From: Acinetobacter sp. ANC 4558
GTDB lineage: Bacteria; Pseudomonadota; Gammaproteobacteria; Pseudomonadales; Moraxellaceae
DNA: 64,000 nt
Reading direction: 5' to 3'
Assembly: GCF_002135375.1 (NCBI RefSeq)
Contig: NZ_NEGH01000005.1
Coordinates: 68,753-132,752, forward strand
The notes beneath the pieces are model-generated. The model saw only the letters and a program-made list of their open reading frames with translations. It ran no database searches and had not been told where the DNA came from. Shown in pieces: positions 9,647 to 18,458 of this stretch (position 1 is the first letter of the stretch; every line of letters starts with the position of its first letter). The position numbers and the translations under genes are program-made.

Positions 9647-11418
9647 TGGTAAACCTCCTGATCTGTTTGAGAATCGATAATAGAAACATCAACAAAACTA
9701 TTCATCTGAACTTTTAAATTAAAAACATGGCTTAAAAGCATGCTATAAATATATAAACTATGTCCTCTAAATACCTGTGAATTAATTCGTACAATGACTT
9801 TAATGCCTCGAACAAAAAGTGGAAATGGCTTAGCTTCCACCATTTTATGAGTCAAACTAAAATCCACTTTCTTTATAGAGTCGATAACCAAATGGTTTTC
9901 TTTAATTTTTGTTATATTATAAAGCTCTAATAACTCCTTAATATGACTAATCGCATTATCATTCATTAAAGCTAAAGTATTTAAAGATAAATGAGAAATA
10001 ATACGCCATTGCTCTTTCTTATTTTGTTCAAAAAATGCTGGAATAGTTGGTCTTTTAAGGACTAAAGCACGCCGTGCGATAGTGGTATCATTTAAACTTA
10101 ATATATTATTAGTAATACTTAATGCTTCATGTGGTAAATCACCATTCGAGCATTGCAATGTTGTACTTATAAAATCAGATTTTAATTGATGTGGCTCTAA
10201 GTTTTTAGAAATAATGCTATAGCCAGTATCGGTATATTTACTCTGATATAAAATTGGATTTAAAGCATAAAAGAATTTTACATTTTCACCATAATAATGA
10301 CTCATTGCAAAAAAAGGAACCACAGGGTAAGACACTTGATTATCTTCACTTTTTTCGCGAATCATATGCATATTTGTAATTGAATAGACTTGGTAAAATT
10401 CAGGATGATGTGTATCTGTAATCAGTGGATACTCTAATTGCTTATGATTAATTTTTTGAGGTTCAGCTTTCTTTTCAAATAAGTTAACCACTGGTGTTGT
10501 AAACAATTTAAAGTTAGCCGTATTTAATTCTGAGTAATTTCTGATAATAGACTGATCATTTAAATTTAATTTCAAATGGATTTGTATTTCAAATTCTGTT
10601 TGATCTTCTTTTAGCTGTTTTAGAAAACTCAAATTCAAATCTAAATAATTAAATTTCTCTGGAAAGCAAAAATACTCAAGCAACAATCTATAAGCATGAT
10701 GGGTATGTTGATCAATCGGTAACAATGCTTCTGACTCAGCAAATCCTTTCACAGTAAATGGATTTTTAATTTCCGAACTAAAGTTATTTTGTACAAAACT
10801 AAAACTGCTATCTGCTTTGAATATTCCGTCTAATACCTGTAATGGAAAATTGGCAATTGCATCTAAATATATAGTCAGTTTTTCATGTTGCATCCATGTC
10901 TGAGCAGCATTAAAAATCTCAAATTTAAAACTTAAGGTTGCATTTTTATTTAAATGCATTAATGAACTAGGATTGGTTTTAAAACTAACATCTTTCAGCT
11001 GAATGGGTAAAAGATCAACATCTGTACTGGTTTTAAATATGCATTGCACACCTTTAAAACTTCTAGATTTTAAATACGTTTCTTTAGGAATATTATGTTT
11101 ATTAACCAGCTGTTTTTGTTTATTAATATCTTCAAAACTAACCACCGTACAGGAGGGAAAATGTTTTAAATATTGAGGAAACATCACCTCGAATATTGCT
11201 CGAGTAAAAATATCGTAACTATCAGCTAGTTTTTTATCAATTTTCGCTGCAATGAGTGAAAATGATTGAATCAGACGTTCAATATGAGGATCATCAATTT
11301 GTTCTTGATTGAGTGATAATCTTTGTGCAATTTTAGGATACTTTTGTGAAAATTCGCGAGCTTGAATTCCGAATTCTTGTAATTGTTTTTCATAAAATGG
11401 CAAAAGTTCTTCAATCAT
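9610..11418 (-). CDS. tssF: T6SS baseplate subunit TssF
   Basis: A 602-residue protein of the TssF/ImpG family. The N-terminus (ELLPFYEKQLQEFGIQAREF) is the typical start of TssF, followed by FPQYLKHFPSC in the conserved early region. TssF pairs with TssG in the baseplate wedge that docks on the membrane complex. The ATG at 11418 is preceded by a GGAG site. It lies 15 bases downstream of tssE and overlaps tssG. The frame is uninterrupted and of normal length. Confidence 0.93.
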   Translation of the reverse strand: MIEELLPFYEKQLQEFGIQAREFSQKYPKIAQRLSLNQEQIDDPHIERLIQSFSLIAAKIDKKLADSYDIFTRAIFEVMFPQYLKHFPSCTVVSFEDINKQKQLVNKHNIPKETYLKSRSFKGVQCIFKTSTDVDLLPIQLKDVSFKTNPSSLMHLNKNATLSFKFEIFNAAQTWMQHEKLTIYLDAIANFPLQVLDGIFKADSSFSFVQNNFSSEIKNPFTVKGFAESEALLPIDQHTHHAYRLLLEYFCFPEKFNYLDLNLSFLKQLKEDQTEFEIQIHLKLNLNDQSIIRNYSELNTANFKLFTTPVVNLFEKKAEPQKINHKQLEYPLITDTHHPEFYQVYSITNMHMIREKSEDNQVSYPVVPFFAMSHYYGENVKFFYALNPILYQSKYTDTGYSIISKNLEPHQLKSDFISTTLQCSNGDLPHEALSITNNILSLNDTTIARRALVLKRPTIPAFFEQNKKEQWRIISHLSLNTLALMNDNAISHIKELLELYNITKIKENHLVIDSIKKVDFSLTHKMVEAKPFPLFVRGIKVIVRINSQVFRGHSLYIYSMLLSHVFNLKVQMNSFVDVSIIDSQTDQEVYQCVQNVGGKKLL

Positions 11419-11433
11419 TAAAATACTCCAAAC

Positions 11434-11907
11434 TTAAGTTCTAGCCGTAATCATATATTGTTGTGTTGCTGGCTTAAGCAACGCATCAAAAACAACTGGC
11501 TCATATAACGGATGTAGATTCAAATAGGCCTGAATAGATAAACACAATGCTCCCATATTATGTCCATCTAACAACATTTCTACTTTTACTTGCTTTAATC
11601 TAGGTTCATGTGCAGAAATTGATTGTTCAATCGATTGACAAATTTTTGCTCTATCTAAAGGGTTTGCTGTTGATAAGCCAACAAAATCTATAATTCCAAA
11701 TTGTACAATCGATCTTTTAACCAAAGGATATTCATCGATAATATGATCTAAATTCGCCAGTCGAGTATTTAACAGCTCTTCTAAATCACGAGCGACAGAA
11801 TTTCTCAACTCCAGAATTGATAATCCGCTCAGATGTTCATTTTCGAGCGTTAATCGATCAAATAAGGTAGACCTGAATCCATAGGGATATAAGTGATCTA
11901 AATTCAT
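11434..11907 (-). CDS. tssE: T6SS baseplate subunit TssE (gp25-like)
   Basis: A 157-residue protein of the phage gp25 lysozyme-like baseplate family. It has the usual SVARDLEELLNTR segment and the following IIDEYPLVKRSIVQFGIID region. It initiates sheath polymerisation in a working T6SS. It lies about 70 bases downstream of the hcp remnant, with a hairpin in between, and 15 bases upstream of tssF. It is now the first intact gene of the minus-strand run, because everything upstream of the middle of hcp has been deleted. Confidence 0.92.
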   Translation of the reverse strand: MNLDHLYPYGFRSTLFDRLTLENEHLSGLSILELRNSVARDLEELLNTRLANLDHIIDEYPLVKRSIVQFGIIDFVGLSTANPLDRAKICQSIEQSISAHEPRLKQVKVEMLLDGHNMGALCLSIQAYLNLHPLYEPVVFDALLKPATQQYMITART

Positions 11908-11930
11908 TTTTATATCTTTATAATGATTAG

Positions 11931-11957
11931 ATAGAGAATGACGGAGTCACTCTCTAT
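11931..11957 (-). promoter_or_regulatory. Hairpin between hcp remnant and tssE
   Basis: A near-perfect inverted repeat (ATAGAGAATGAC / GTCACTCTCTAT, one mismatch, GGA loop) sits just after the hcp stop on the minus-strand transcript. There is no U-run, so it looks more like an mRNA 3' stabiliser or leaky attenuator than a full terminator. Such a site would make abundant Hcp relative to the downstream baseplate genes in an intact locus. That role is inferred. Confidence 0.5.
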
Positions 11958-11976
11958 TTGAAACATCACATCTAGA

Positions 11977-12264
11977 TTACGCAGCGTAAGACGCTGTGTT
12001 ATTCGAAAGTGACCATTTTTTAGTAACAGCACCTTTCGCAGTACCATCAATATCTTGTTGGTTGTATGTCCACTCTACAGCAGCATATTTAAGACCAAAA
12101 GACTCCGTTGGAACACCTTCAGCATTTACAGTTGGAGTTACACTTGAAACAAGTACATGTTTTAATTTAATTTGCAAATACTTGATTCGTTTATCCCCAT
12201 TTGCACGATAATAATCGATTTGAACTTCATCAAAGGTATAACCTGCTGAACAAGCTTCCCAAAG
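11977..12264 (-). pseudogene. hcp: 3' remnant of hcp (T6SS inner tube), 5' half deleted
   Basis: The minus strand encodes the C-terminal 95 or so residues of an Acinetobacter Hcp, from LWEACSAGYTFDEVQIDYY through LKHVLVSSVTPTVNAEG to the stop at 11977. A full Hcp is about 167 residues, so roughly the first 70 are missing. Upstream of about 12,264 the matching frame no longer encodes Hcp but reads antisense through clpV. The start codon, ribosome site and promoter are absent, so this piece cannot make a normal ring-forming tube subunit. The only early start in the Hcp part is an internal TTG at 12,177, without support. The retained part matches the family well, which suggests recent loss. Confidence 0.9.
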
Positions 12265-12266
12265 TT

Positions 12267-13583
12267 GAAGATGAACACCGACAAAATCAGATTCATGATG
12301 TACGACTTAAAGGACTTAAAACCACAATTTCCGATATTGAAAAAGAAATTGAAATAACAAAGGTTCAATGGCAAAAAGAGCGAAATCTCGTTAAACAAAT
12401 TGCAGAATTACTCCAACAAGAACATCAAAAAGAAATTAATCAGAAAATTAATGTACTTCGCCAAGAACTTTTAAATATTCAAAATCGTAGTCCTCTTGTT
12501 TTTGAACGAGTCAATGCGCATATCATCAATGAAATTATTTCTGACTGGACTGGCATCCCTGTTGGAAAAATGATGTCAGATGAAATTCAACAGATTTTAA
12601 GCTTAGAAGAAAAACTTGAGCAACGCGTGATGGGACAAAGTTATGCGCTGCATCAACTTGTTCAAGGTATAAAAACTGCGAAGGCCAAACTAGAAGATCC
12701 GAATAAACCTCAAGGCGTCTTTATGCTTGTTGGACCAAGTGGTGTTGGTAAAACTGAAACCGCCTATGCATTGGCCAATGAACTCTATGGTGGCGAATCT
12801 CACTTAATCACCATTAATATGTCTGAATATCAAGAAGCGCACACGGTTTCATCTCTAAAAGGAGCACCTCCTGGTTATGTTGGTTATGGTCAAGGAGGAG
12901 TTTTAACTGAGGCAGTTCGTCGAAACCCTTATAGTGTGGTACTTTTAGATGAAATTGAAAAAGCACACAGTGATGTTCAAGAATTATTTTACCAAGTCTT
13001 TGACAAAGGCATGCTAGAAGATGGTGAAGGACGTGTTATTGACTTTAAAAATACCATAATATTGTTGACCTCGAATGCTGGCTCTAGTGCCATTATGCAA
13101 TCTTGTTTAAACCATCCTATTGCTGAATGGCCTTCTGCGGAAGAGTTAATCGAGGTTTTAAAACCAAGTCTCTATAAACAGTTTAAGCCTGCATTTCTAG
13201 GGCGTATGCGGATTGTACCGTTCTTCCCTTTACATGATGATTTACTTGTGCGTATTATTAAACATAAATTGCATAAAATTACAGCACGTCTAGAAAAACA
13301 ATATGATACAAAAGTTGAATATAGTGACGACTTAATTGAATTATTACTCAGTCGCTGTACAGAGGTCGATAGTGGTGCCAGAAACGTAGATAACATTTTA
13401 AACTCTACTGTTCTACCAGCGTTAGCAACAGAAATTTTATTAGCTTTAAGTCAACAAAAATTACCTCAACTGATTTTTATTGATGTTAAAGATGAAGAAA
13501 TTATCTACCAATTAGATCCAACAAAAAAAGTTGTTAAGAAAAAAACTAAAAATACCCCAATAACAAAGAAAATTGAGGTTTAA
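12267..13583 (+). pseudogene. tssH: 3' remnant of clpV/tssH (T6SS sheath-recycling ATPase), 5' half deleted
   Basis: The plus strand encodes about 438 C-terminal residues of ClpV: the end of the coiled-coil middle domain, the WTGIPVGKMM linker, and a complete second AAA+ module with Walker A GPSGVGKTE (near 12,732), LLDEIEKAH Walker B and the C-terminal arm. The family is close to 890 residues, so the N-domain, first ATPase domain and most of the middle domain are missing. The frame continues upstream to a TTG at 12,201, but those codons are hcp antisense. The remnant abuts the hcp remnant within a few bases. It ends one base before the tssA start. Confidence 0.92.
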
Positions 13584-13584
13584 C

Positions 13585-14700
13585 GTGAATTTTGATGTAA
13601 AAGATTTTTTGCAACCTATTTCTGAACAAAGTTTATGTGGAGAAGATTTATCTTTCTCTAATGAATTTCATGAAATTAAACAGGCAAAAACACAAGATGA
13701 TATTTTATTAGATCAAGGTGATTGGGTTACTGAACCTAAACAAGCAGATTGGCCTTTTGTTGCTAAAAAATCTACTGAATTACTCCAAAACCGTACTAAA
13801 GATATTCGCCTTTTAACATGGATTACAGAGGCGTGGGCTCATTTATATGGTTTTGAAGGAATTGAAAAAGGACTTGAACTCTCACATTATATTCTTAAAG
13901 AATATTGGTCAGATGTACACCCGATGATTGAAGATGATGATCTCGATCAACGTCTAGGGTTATTACAGGGATTAATTACTCAACTGCCTATATTAGTTAA
14001 ACAAGTTCCGCTCACAACATCTCAGCCTTTTTGTACCTTGGCAGAATACAATAAACGCTTATATCAACAAAATGCGTTACGTAAGTCAGGTGATGATTCT
14101 GAGCATACTGATAAAGCAAAATTAATGGAAGAGTTTGAACATGCTATTGCTTCAACAAGTAAAGCATTTCAAGTGAATAATTATCAAGATTTTGAAAATA
14201 TTTTTGAATATTGGCACTTAATCAAACAAGTATTAGATACACAAATGGGCATAGAGGCACCCAGTTTTGCTCATGTAGACTCACTGCTCACTGATATTCG
14301 CGTCACACTTAAAAAAATCTACAAAATAGATTCTACTATACAACAAAATAATATTTCTGAGGCTACTTTAGCACCTCAACAACAATCTTTTGAACACGCT
14401 CATGTACAAGAAGTGGCGCCAATGATAACAACATCCAATGCATATTCTTTTCAAGCAGTACCACAAAATCATATTCAAAATCGTGAACAAGCACTGATCG
14501 TTTTGGAGCAAATATCACAATATTTTAAAGAAAATGAACCACATAGCCCTGTAAGTTATATGTTGGAAAAAACAATCAAATGGAGTCAGATGCCATTGCA
14601 TGAATGGCTTAATCAAGTCATTAAAAATGATAATCCACTTGAAAACATACAAGAACTTTTAGGCGTACAGCGTGATCCTAATGAATCAAATAACTGGTAA
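13585..14700 (+). CDS. tssA: T6SS protein TssA (ImpA N-terminal domain)
   Basis: A 371-residue protein with an ImpA N-terminal domain (ISEQSLCGEDLSFSNEF and the GDWVTEPKQADWPFV region within residues 10-60), and a C-terminal SPVSYMLEKTIKWSQMPLHEW segment typical of TssA. TssA proteins guide baseplate and sheath assembly. The GTG at 13585 is chosen because GAGG lies about 7 bases upstream and because it begins one base after the clpV stop. An in-frame TTG at 13573 is inside clpV and less likely. The gene is intact, but its original promoter was probably upstream of the deleted clpV start. Confidence 0.88.
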   Translation: MNFDVKDFLQPISEQSLCGEDLSFSNEFHEIKQAKTQDDILLDQGDWVTEPKQADWPFVAKKSTELLQNRTKDIRLLTWITEAWAHLYGFEGIEKGLELSHYILKEYWSDVHPMIEDDDLDQRLGLLQGLITQLPILVKQVPLTTSQPFCTLAEYNKRLYQQNALRKSGDDSEHTDKAKLMEEFEHAIASTSKAFQVNNYQDFENIFEYWHLIKQVLDTQMGIEAPSFAHVDSLLTDIRVTLKKIYKIDSTIQQNNISEATLAPQQQSFEHAHVQEVAPMITTSNAYSFQAVPQNHIQNREQALIVLEQISQYFKENEPHSPVSYMLEKTIKWSQMPLHEWLNQVIKNDNPLENIQELLGVQRDPNESNNW

Positions 14701-14705
14701 TAACA

Positions 14706-16070
14706 ATGTTTAAAGCTGAGAAAATTTTATGGGGTGAAGGCTTATTTCTTCGTCCACAACACTTTCAAATACAAGATACTTACCATGAACAGCACTTAAA
14801 TCAGACTGTTCGTGCCATGGTTCCTTATTCATATGGCGTTCAAAATCTACGTTTTGATGAGTCTCAGCTGTCTTTACATGTTCTTGCTTTAGAAAAAATT
14901 ACAATGATTTGGCAAGATGGTGAAATTTATTCTGCACCTGCTCAAGATTTACTTCCTGAACCAGTTCAACTTGATAGCTTAAATTTACGTAATGAAATGC
15001 AGGTGTATTTAGCATTACCTATTCTACAACCCAATAAATGGAACGTATCTCATGAGGAAAACTCTCAACCAAGCCGCTATCATGCCCATCTTGTAGAGAC
15101 GCATGATCTTTTTACCGATGCAACAACAGCAGAAATTACCTTATTAAGAAGACGTGCGGAGTTTAAACTCTTAGAGCCACATGAGACACCCAATCATGAA
15201 CTCGATGGTTTTCTATATTTATCTATTGGCAAACTGAAACGTCAAAGTTCTGGTCAGTTTGAATTTGATCGCAAATTTATCCCGCCGTTATTACACATTG
15301 AATCATCAGAAATATTAACGCATAATTTAAAACGCACACTTAATATTATTAAAGCAAAAATTAAAACCATTCAAAAAAACAATCGAGAAAATGAACAAAA
15401 TTTAATTGAATTTCGTTCAGGAGATATTGTTTCTTTCTGGCTTGTCAATGCATTAAATACAGCACATGCCATGTTACATCATCTCTCTAAACATGCTCAA
15501 ATTCATCCTGAACGATTATTCTCAGAATTATTACGCTTAACTGGATCTTTACTTACTTTTTCAACAGCCTATGAAATTGATCAATTGCCAAGTTATGATC
15601 ACCACAATTTACAAACTTCGTTTGAATCCTTAGATGACATATTACGAGATTTGCTAGATACCATTATTTCTAGCCGATATATCACCATTACACTCAAAGA
15701 AATTCGTCCATCTTACTGGGTCGGAAGCCTTGAAACCGATAAAATTAACCGCGAATCACGACTATACTTAGCCGTTTCTAGTGATTCAATGCCAACTCAC
15801 GAATTAATCCCGATTGTCCCTCTAAGATTTAAAGTCGGTAGCACCGTTGATGTCGAAAAACGTGTTGTTGCGGCATTACCTGCTATCTCAATACATCACC
15901 TTGTTCAGGTTCCAACTGCAATACCAGTCCGTTCTGGTGTGAGTTATTTTGAAATTGAAGCACAACATGAACTTTATCAAGCAATGCTCGACTCTGAATC
16001 AATCTGTATTTATATTCCTGTAGGATTTAAAGATATCCGTTTAGAACTTATTGCAATTGTTAATGGATAG
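14706..16070 (+). CDS. tssK: T6SS baseplate subunit TssK
   Basis: A 454-residue protein of the TssK/ImpJ family. The start ILWGEGLFLRPQHFQIQD is the diagnostic N-terminus, and the C-terminal head region includes VPLRFKVGSTVDVEKRVVAALP. TssK links the baseplate wedges to the TssL/TssM membrane complex. It begins 5 bases after tssA and is followed closely by tssL. Length is normal and the frame is uninterrupted. Confidence 0.95.
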   Translation: MFKAEKILWGEGLFLRPQHFQIQDTYHEQHLNQTVRAMVPYSYGVQNLRFDESQLSLHVLALEKITMIWQDGEIYSAPAQDLLPEPVQLDSLNLRNEMQVYLALPILQPNKWNVSHEENSQPSRYHAHLVETHDLFTDATTAEITLLRRRAEFKLLEPHETPNHELDGFLYLSIGKLKRQSSGQFEFDRKFIPPLLHIESSEILTHNLKRTLNIIKAKIKTIQKNNRENEQNLIEFRSGDIVSFWLVNALNTAHAMLHHLSKHAQIHPERLFSELLRLTGSLLTFSTAYEIDQLPSYDHHNLQTSFESLDDILRDLLDTIISSRYITITLKEIRPSYWVGSLETDKINRESRLYLAVSSDSMPTHELIPIVPLRFKVGSTVDVEKRVVAALPAISIHHLVQVPTAIPVRSGVSYFEIEAQHELYQAMLDSESICIYIPVGFKDIRLELIAIVNG

Positions 16071-16082
16071 GAAATAAAAATA

Positions 16083-16886
16083 ATGAATCAACCAAATAAA
16101 GCACCCTCCCTATTTGATGATGGGCAAATTGGTAGTAATAATACTGCGACGGCTCATCCGAAAATTACCAATACCACCAATCTTATTGATTTACTTTATG
16201 ATGGTTTTTATATTGTTTTCTTATTAAAAAATCAATATGTACCACAGAACTCAAGCAATTTTAGAGAAAAAATACTCGATTTATTAAACCGGTTTGAGCA
16301 TCAAGCACAAAAACTACATTTTACACCTGAAGATATTAAAAATTCTAAATATGCTTACTGTGCCTTACTTGATGAAACGATTGCAATCCAAAGTAATGAG
16401 AAATTTTTTGACTTACAAAACAAATGGTTACTCAATCCACTTCAATTAACATTATTTGGTTCTCAGCTGGCGGGAAATCGTTTTTTTGAAAGCTTAGAAG
16501 AATTACGCAGCAAAGGAAAAGTGAATTTAGCGTCACTCGAAGTCTTTCATTATTGTTTATTACTTGGTTACCAAGGTAAATATCGTTTGGAATCTATTGA
16601 ATCTTTAAATCATCTGGTGGCACGAGTTGGAGATGAAATTGATTATTTGAAAGGTAAAAAATCTGCATTTTCACCTTTTTCAACAATACCAGATAAAATT
16701 AAAAATGTTTTACATAGTGACCTACCATTTGTTTGGATTTTCTTATGTCTAATTATATTTGCTTTATTAACATTTATAGGATTAAGCCTGTCCTTAAAAC
16801 ATGAATCCAAATCATCTTTAGCAAATTATTCCAATATAATTAGTGCACCAACAGAACAAGCCAATATTACAATTCACTTACCTTAA
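16083..16886 (+). CDS. tssL: T6SS membrane complex protein TssL (DotU/IcmH family)
   Basis: A 267-residue protein with a cytoplasmic DotU domain (including the KYAYCALLDETIAIQ motif and LEVFHYCLLLGYQGKY) and one C-terminal transmembrane segment (about residues 217-240, FVWIFLCLIIFALLTFIGLS). This tail-anchored topology is characteristic of TssL. It lacks a C-terminal OmpA-type peptidoglycan-binding domain, which fits a separate OmpA-like protein (tagN) being encoded in the same locus. It starts 12 bases after tssK. Confidence 0.93.
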   Translation: MNQPNKAPSLFDDGQIGSNNTATAHPKITNTTNLIDLLYDGFYIVFLLKNQYVPQNSSNFREKILDLLNRFEHQAQKLHFTPEDIKNSKYAYCALLDETIAIQSNEKFFDLQNKWLLNPLQLTLFGSQLAGNRFFESLEELRSKGKVNLASLEVFHYCLLLGYQGKYRLESIESLNHLVARVGDEIDYLKGKKSAFSPFSTIPDKIKNVLHSDLPFVWIFLCLIIFALLTFIGLSLSLKHESKSSLANYSNIISAPTEQANITIHLP

Positions 16887-16892
16887 AAATAA

Positions 16893-17441
16893 ATGCCTAT
16901 GAGCCAGAATTCGATTAAAATTCTTAAGAATCAACCTATTTGGAAAAGAAAAAGATATCGCTTCCTGTTGATTCTCATCATTATTGGCCTTGTACTTTCT
17001 TGTGGCTTATTCTTGTACTATCTTGGATTTGATAGTCGCGATTCCTTCTCTTTGGAAAGTGAATCGCAACATGTTCAACAAGCCAAAGAGAGTATTAAGG
17101 ATTTACAAGGTGTAGAGCTTAAATCTGAAAATACAAATTCTTCTAGTTCATTCGATCAGCTTTTTAGTAAGGAGAGTTCTGAGCACATCTCGTCTTCGAT
17201 CACTTCATCTGCTTCTCGTGGCTCAGCGATCGAGGTTAAAATACCTAAAAAACTACCTATTCAGGTCGAACGCCCACAACAACGAACCACAAACACCCAA
17301 ATTCCTGTGATTGTTAAAGTTGCTCCATCAAAACAAGGGATGAAGAGCCCATCCGATCCACCGAAATTAAATCAATCATTTAAAATAGATTCCATCGATG
17401 CGGTCATTTTACTTGAATTAGACATGCCCGTTTTGCAATAG
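16893..17441 (+). CDS. T6SS-associated bitopic membrane protein upstream of tagX
   Basis: A 182-residue protein with a basic N-terminus, one transmembrane segment (about residues 24-46) and a long, serine-rich, low-complexity periplasmic tail. I see no enzymatic motif. The position between tssL and tagX matches the Acinetobacter-specific accessory gene called asaE in the literature as I recall it. Two ATGs (16893 and 16899) compete, neither with a strong ribosome site. It starts 6 bases after tssL, indicating co-transcription. A scaffold role in the membrane complex is inferred only. Confidence 0.7.
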   Translation: MPMSQNSIKILKNQPIWKRKRYRFLLILIIIGLVLSCGLFLYYLGFDSRDSFSLESESQHVQQAKESIKDLQGVELKSENTNSSSSFDQLFSKESSEHISSSITSSASRGSAIEVKIPKKLPIQVERPQQRTTNTQIPVIVKVAPSKQGMKSPSDPPKLNQSFKIDSIDAVILLELDMPVLQ

Positions 17442-17446
17442 GTTAA

Positions 17447-18418
17447 TTGTTATACCTCAATGCGCCAATAAGAACCTATAATTTTATGATTATCTTTATT
17501 ATCTTAAGTTTTATATTTTTCATTAGTCTTTTAGTATTTCTAAGCTCATATGAACTTAGAAATGCTATTCAGGAAAAATTTCATGCTATTTTTAATAAAG
17601 ATAAATTGTATAAAGCTAAACAATTTGCACATGAGATAAATACATCATCCTCTATTGACCAAACACAATCTCACTGGCATTTACAACAATGGTGGATTTT
17701 AATTGCAGGCTTAGTTTTATTTAGTAGTATTCTCATTTTTTCTTTTACACGACCAATTAGTCCAACTGAAATCGAAGCAAATTACCTTCGAAAATCTGAC
17801 CCTCAAATTTATGCATTACTCAAAGGTGAAATGCTAACACCTCCCCCAGAGGTAGATGAAAAGTTAGTTGAAGAAGCGATTAGTTCTGCAATTATTCTAG
17901 AACAACAAAATGCAAATAACTCTACGTTGCCTTCTCATTCAGAGCATAGTCTAGAAGCGCTACAACAAAGTGATCGCGCTATGATTGATCGTAAATGGAA
18001 TAAAATGAACCCTCGCTATAAACAACGGTTACTCATGGTCTTCAAAATCATGAAGGAACGACATGGTTATGAGCTTGTTTTGCTTGAAGGATACCGCAGT
18101 CCTGAACGCCAAAACCGTTTATCTGGTAATAAAAATACGACTTTAGCTAAAGCCTACCAAAGTTATCATCAATTTGGTTTAGCCGCTGACGTTGCTTTTA
18201 AACGAGATGGTAAAGTTGTCATTTCTGAACGCGACCCTTGGGCGATGAAAGGATATCAGCTGTATGGTGAGGTTGCTGAATCTGTCGGGCTCACTTGGGG
18301 TGGTCGTTGGAAATCTATTCAGGACTATGGTCATACCGAATATCGAATGCCAGGTCTAAGAAAAACGCGTGAAATGGCTGAACAACTCACGACAGAAACT
18401 GAAACTGGTGATGTTTAA
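17447..18418 (+). CDS. tagX: T6SS cell-wall peptidase TagX (M15/VanY-like)
   Basis: A 323-residue membrane-anchored peptidase. Two hydrophobic segments (about residues 12-32 and 85-102) precede a periplasmic peptidase domain with the metal-binding pattern YHQFGLAADVAF (HxxxxxxD) and DYGHTEYRMPG (second His), plus LLEGYRSPERQN. TagX is known in Acinetobacter as a peptidoglycan endopeptidase that opens the wall for T6SS assembly. The TTG at 17447 is given as start (AGG a few bases upstream, 5 bases after the previous stop). An ATG at 17486 is an alternative that still keeps the first membrane segment. All visible active-site residues are intact despite the broken T6SS. Confidence 0.85.
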   Translation: MLYLNAPIRTYNFMIIFIILSFIFFISLLVFLSSYELRNAIQEKFHAIFNKDKLYKAKQFAHEINTSSSIDQTQSHWHLQQWWILIAGLVLFSSILIFSFTRPISPTEIEANYLRKSDPQIYALLKGEMLTPPPEVDEKLVEEAISSAIILEQQNANNSTLPSHSEHSLEALQQSDRAMIDRKWNKMNPRYKQRLLMVFKIMKERHGYELVLLEGYRSPERQNRLSGNKNTTLAKAYQSYHQFGLAADVAFKRDGKVVISERDPWAMKGYQLYGEVAESVGLTWGGRWKSIQDYGHTEYRMPGLRKTREMAEQLTTETETGDV

Positions 18419-18458
18419 AGCATCACATGAGAACTCAATATACCAATAGATAATTGAT

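Noticed and set aside
12201..12266. Possible new fusion protein starting at TTG 12,201 and continuing into ClpV
   Set aside because: The first 22 codons are hcp antisense and there is no ribosome site or promoter evidence. The ClpV part is treated as a remnant rather than a new gene.
12162..12398. Minus-strand 78-codon open frame crossing the hcp/clpV junction
   Set aside because: It is out of frame with hcp and runs antisense through clpV, with no ribosome site. It is a by-product of the deletion junction, not a new fused gene.
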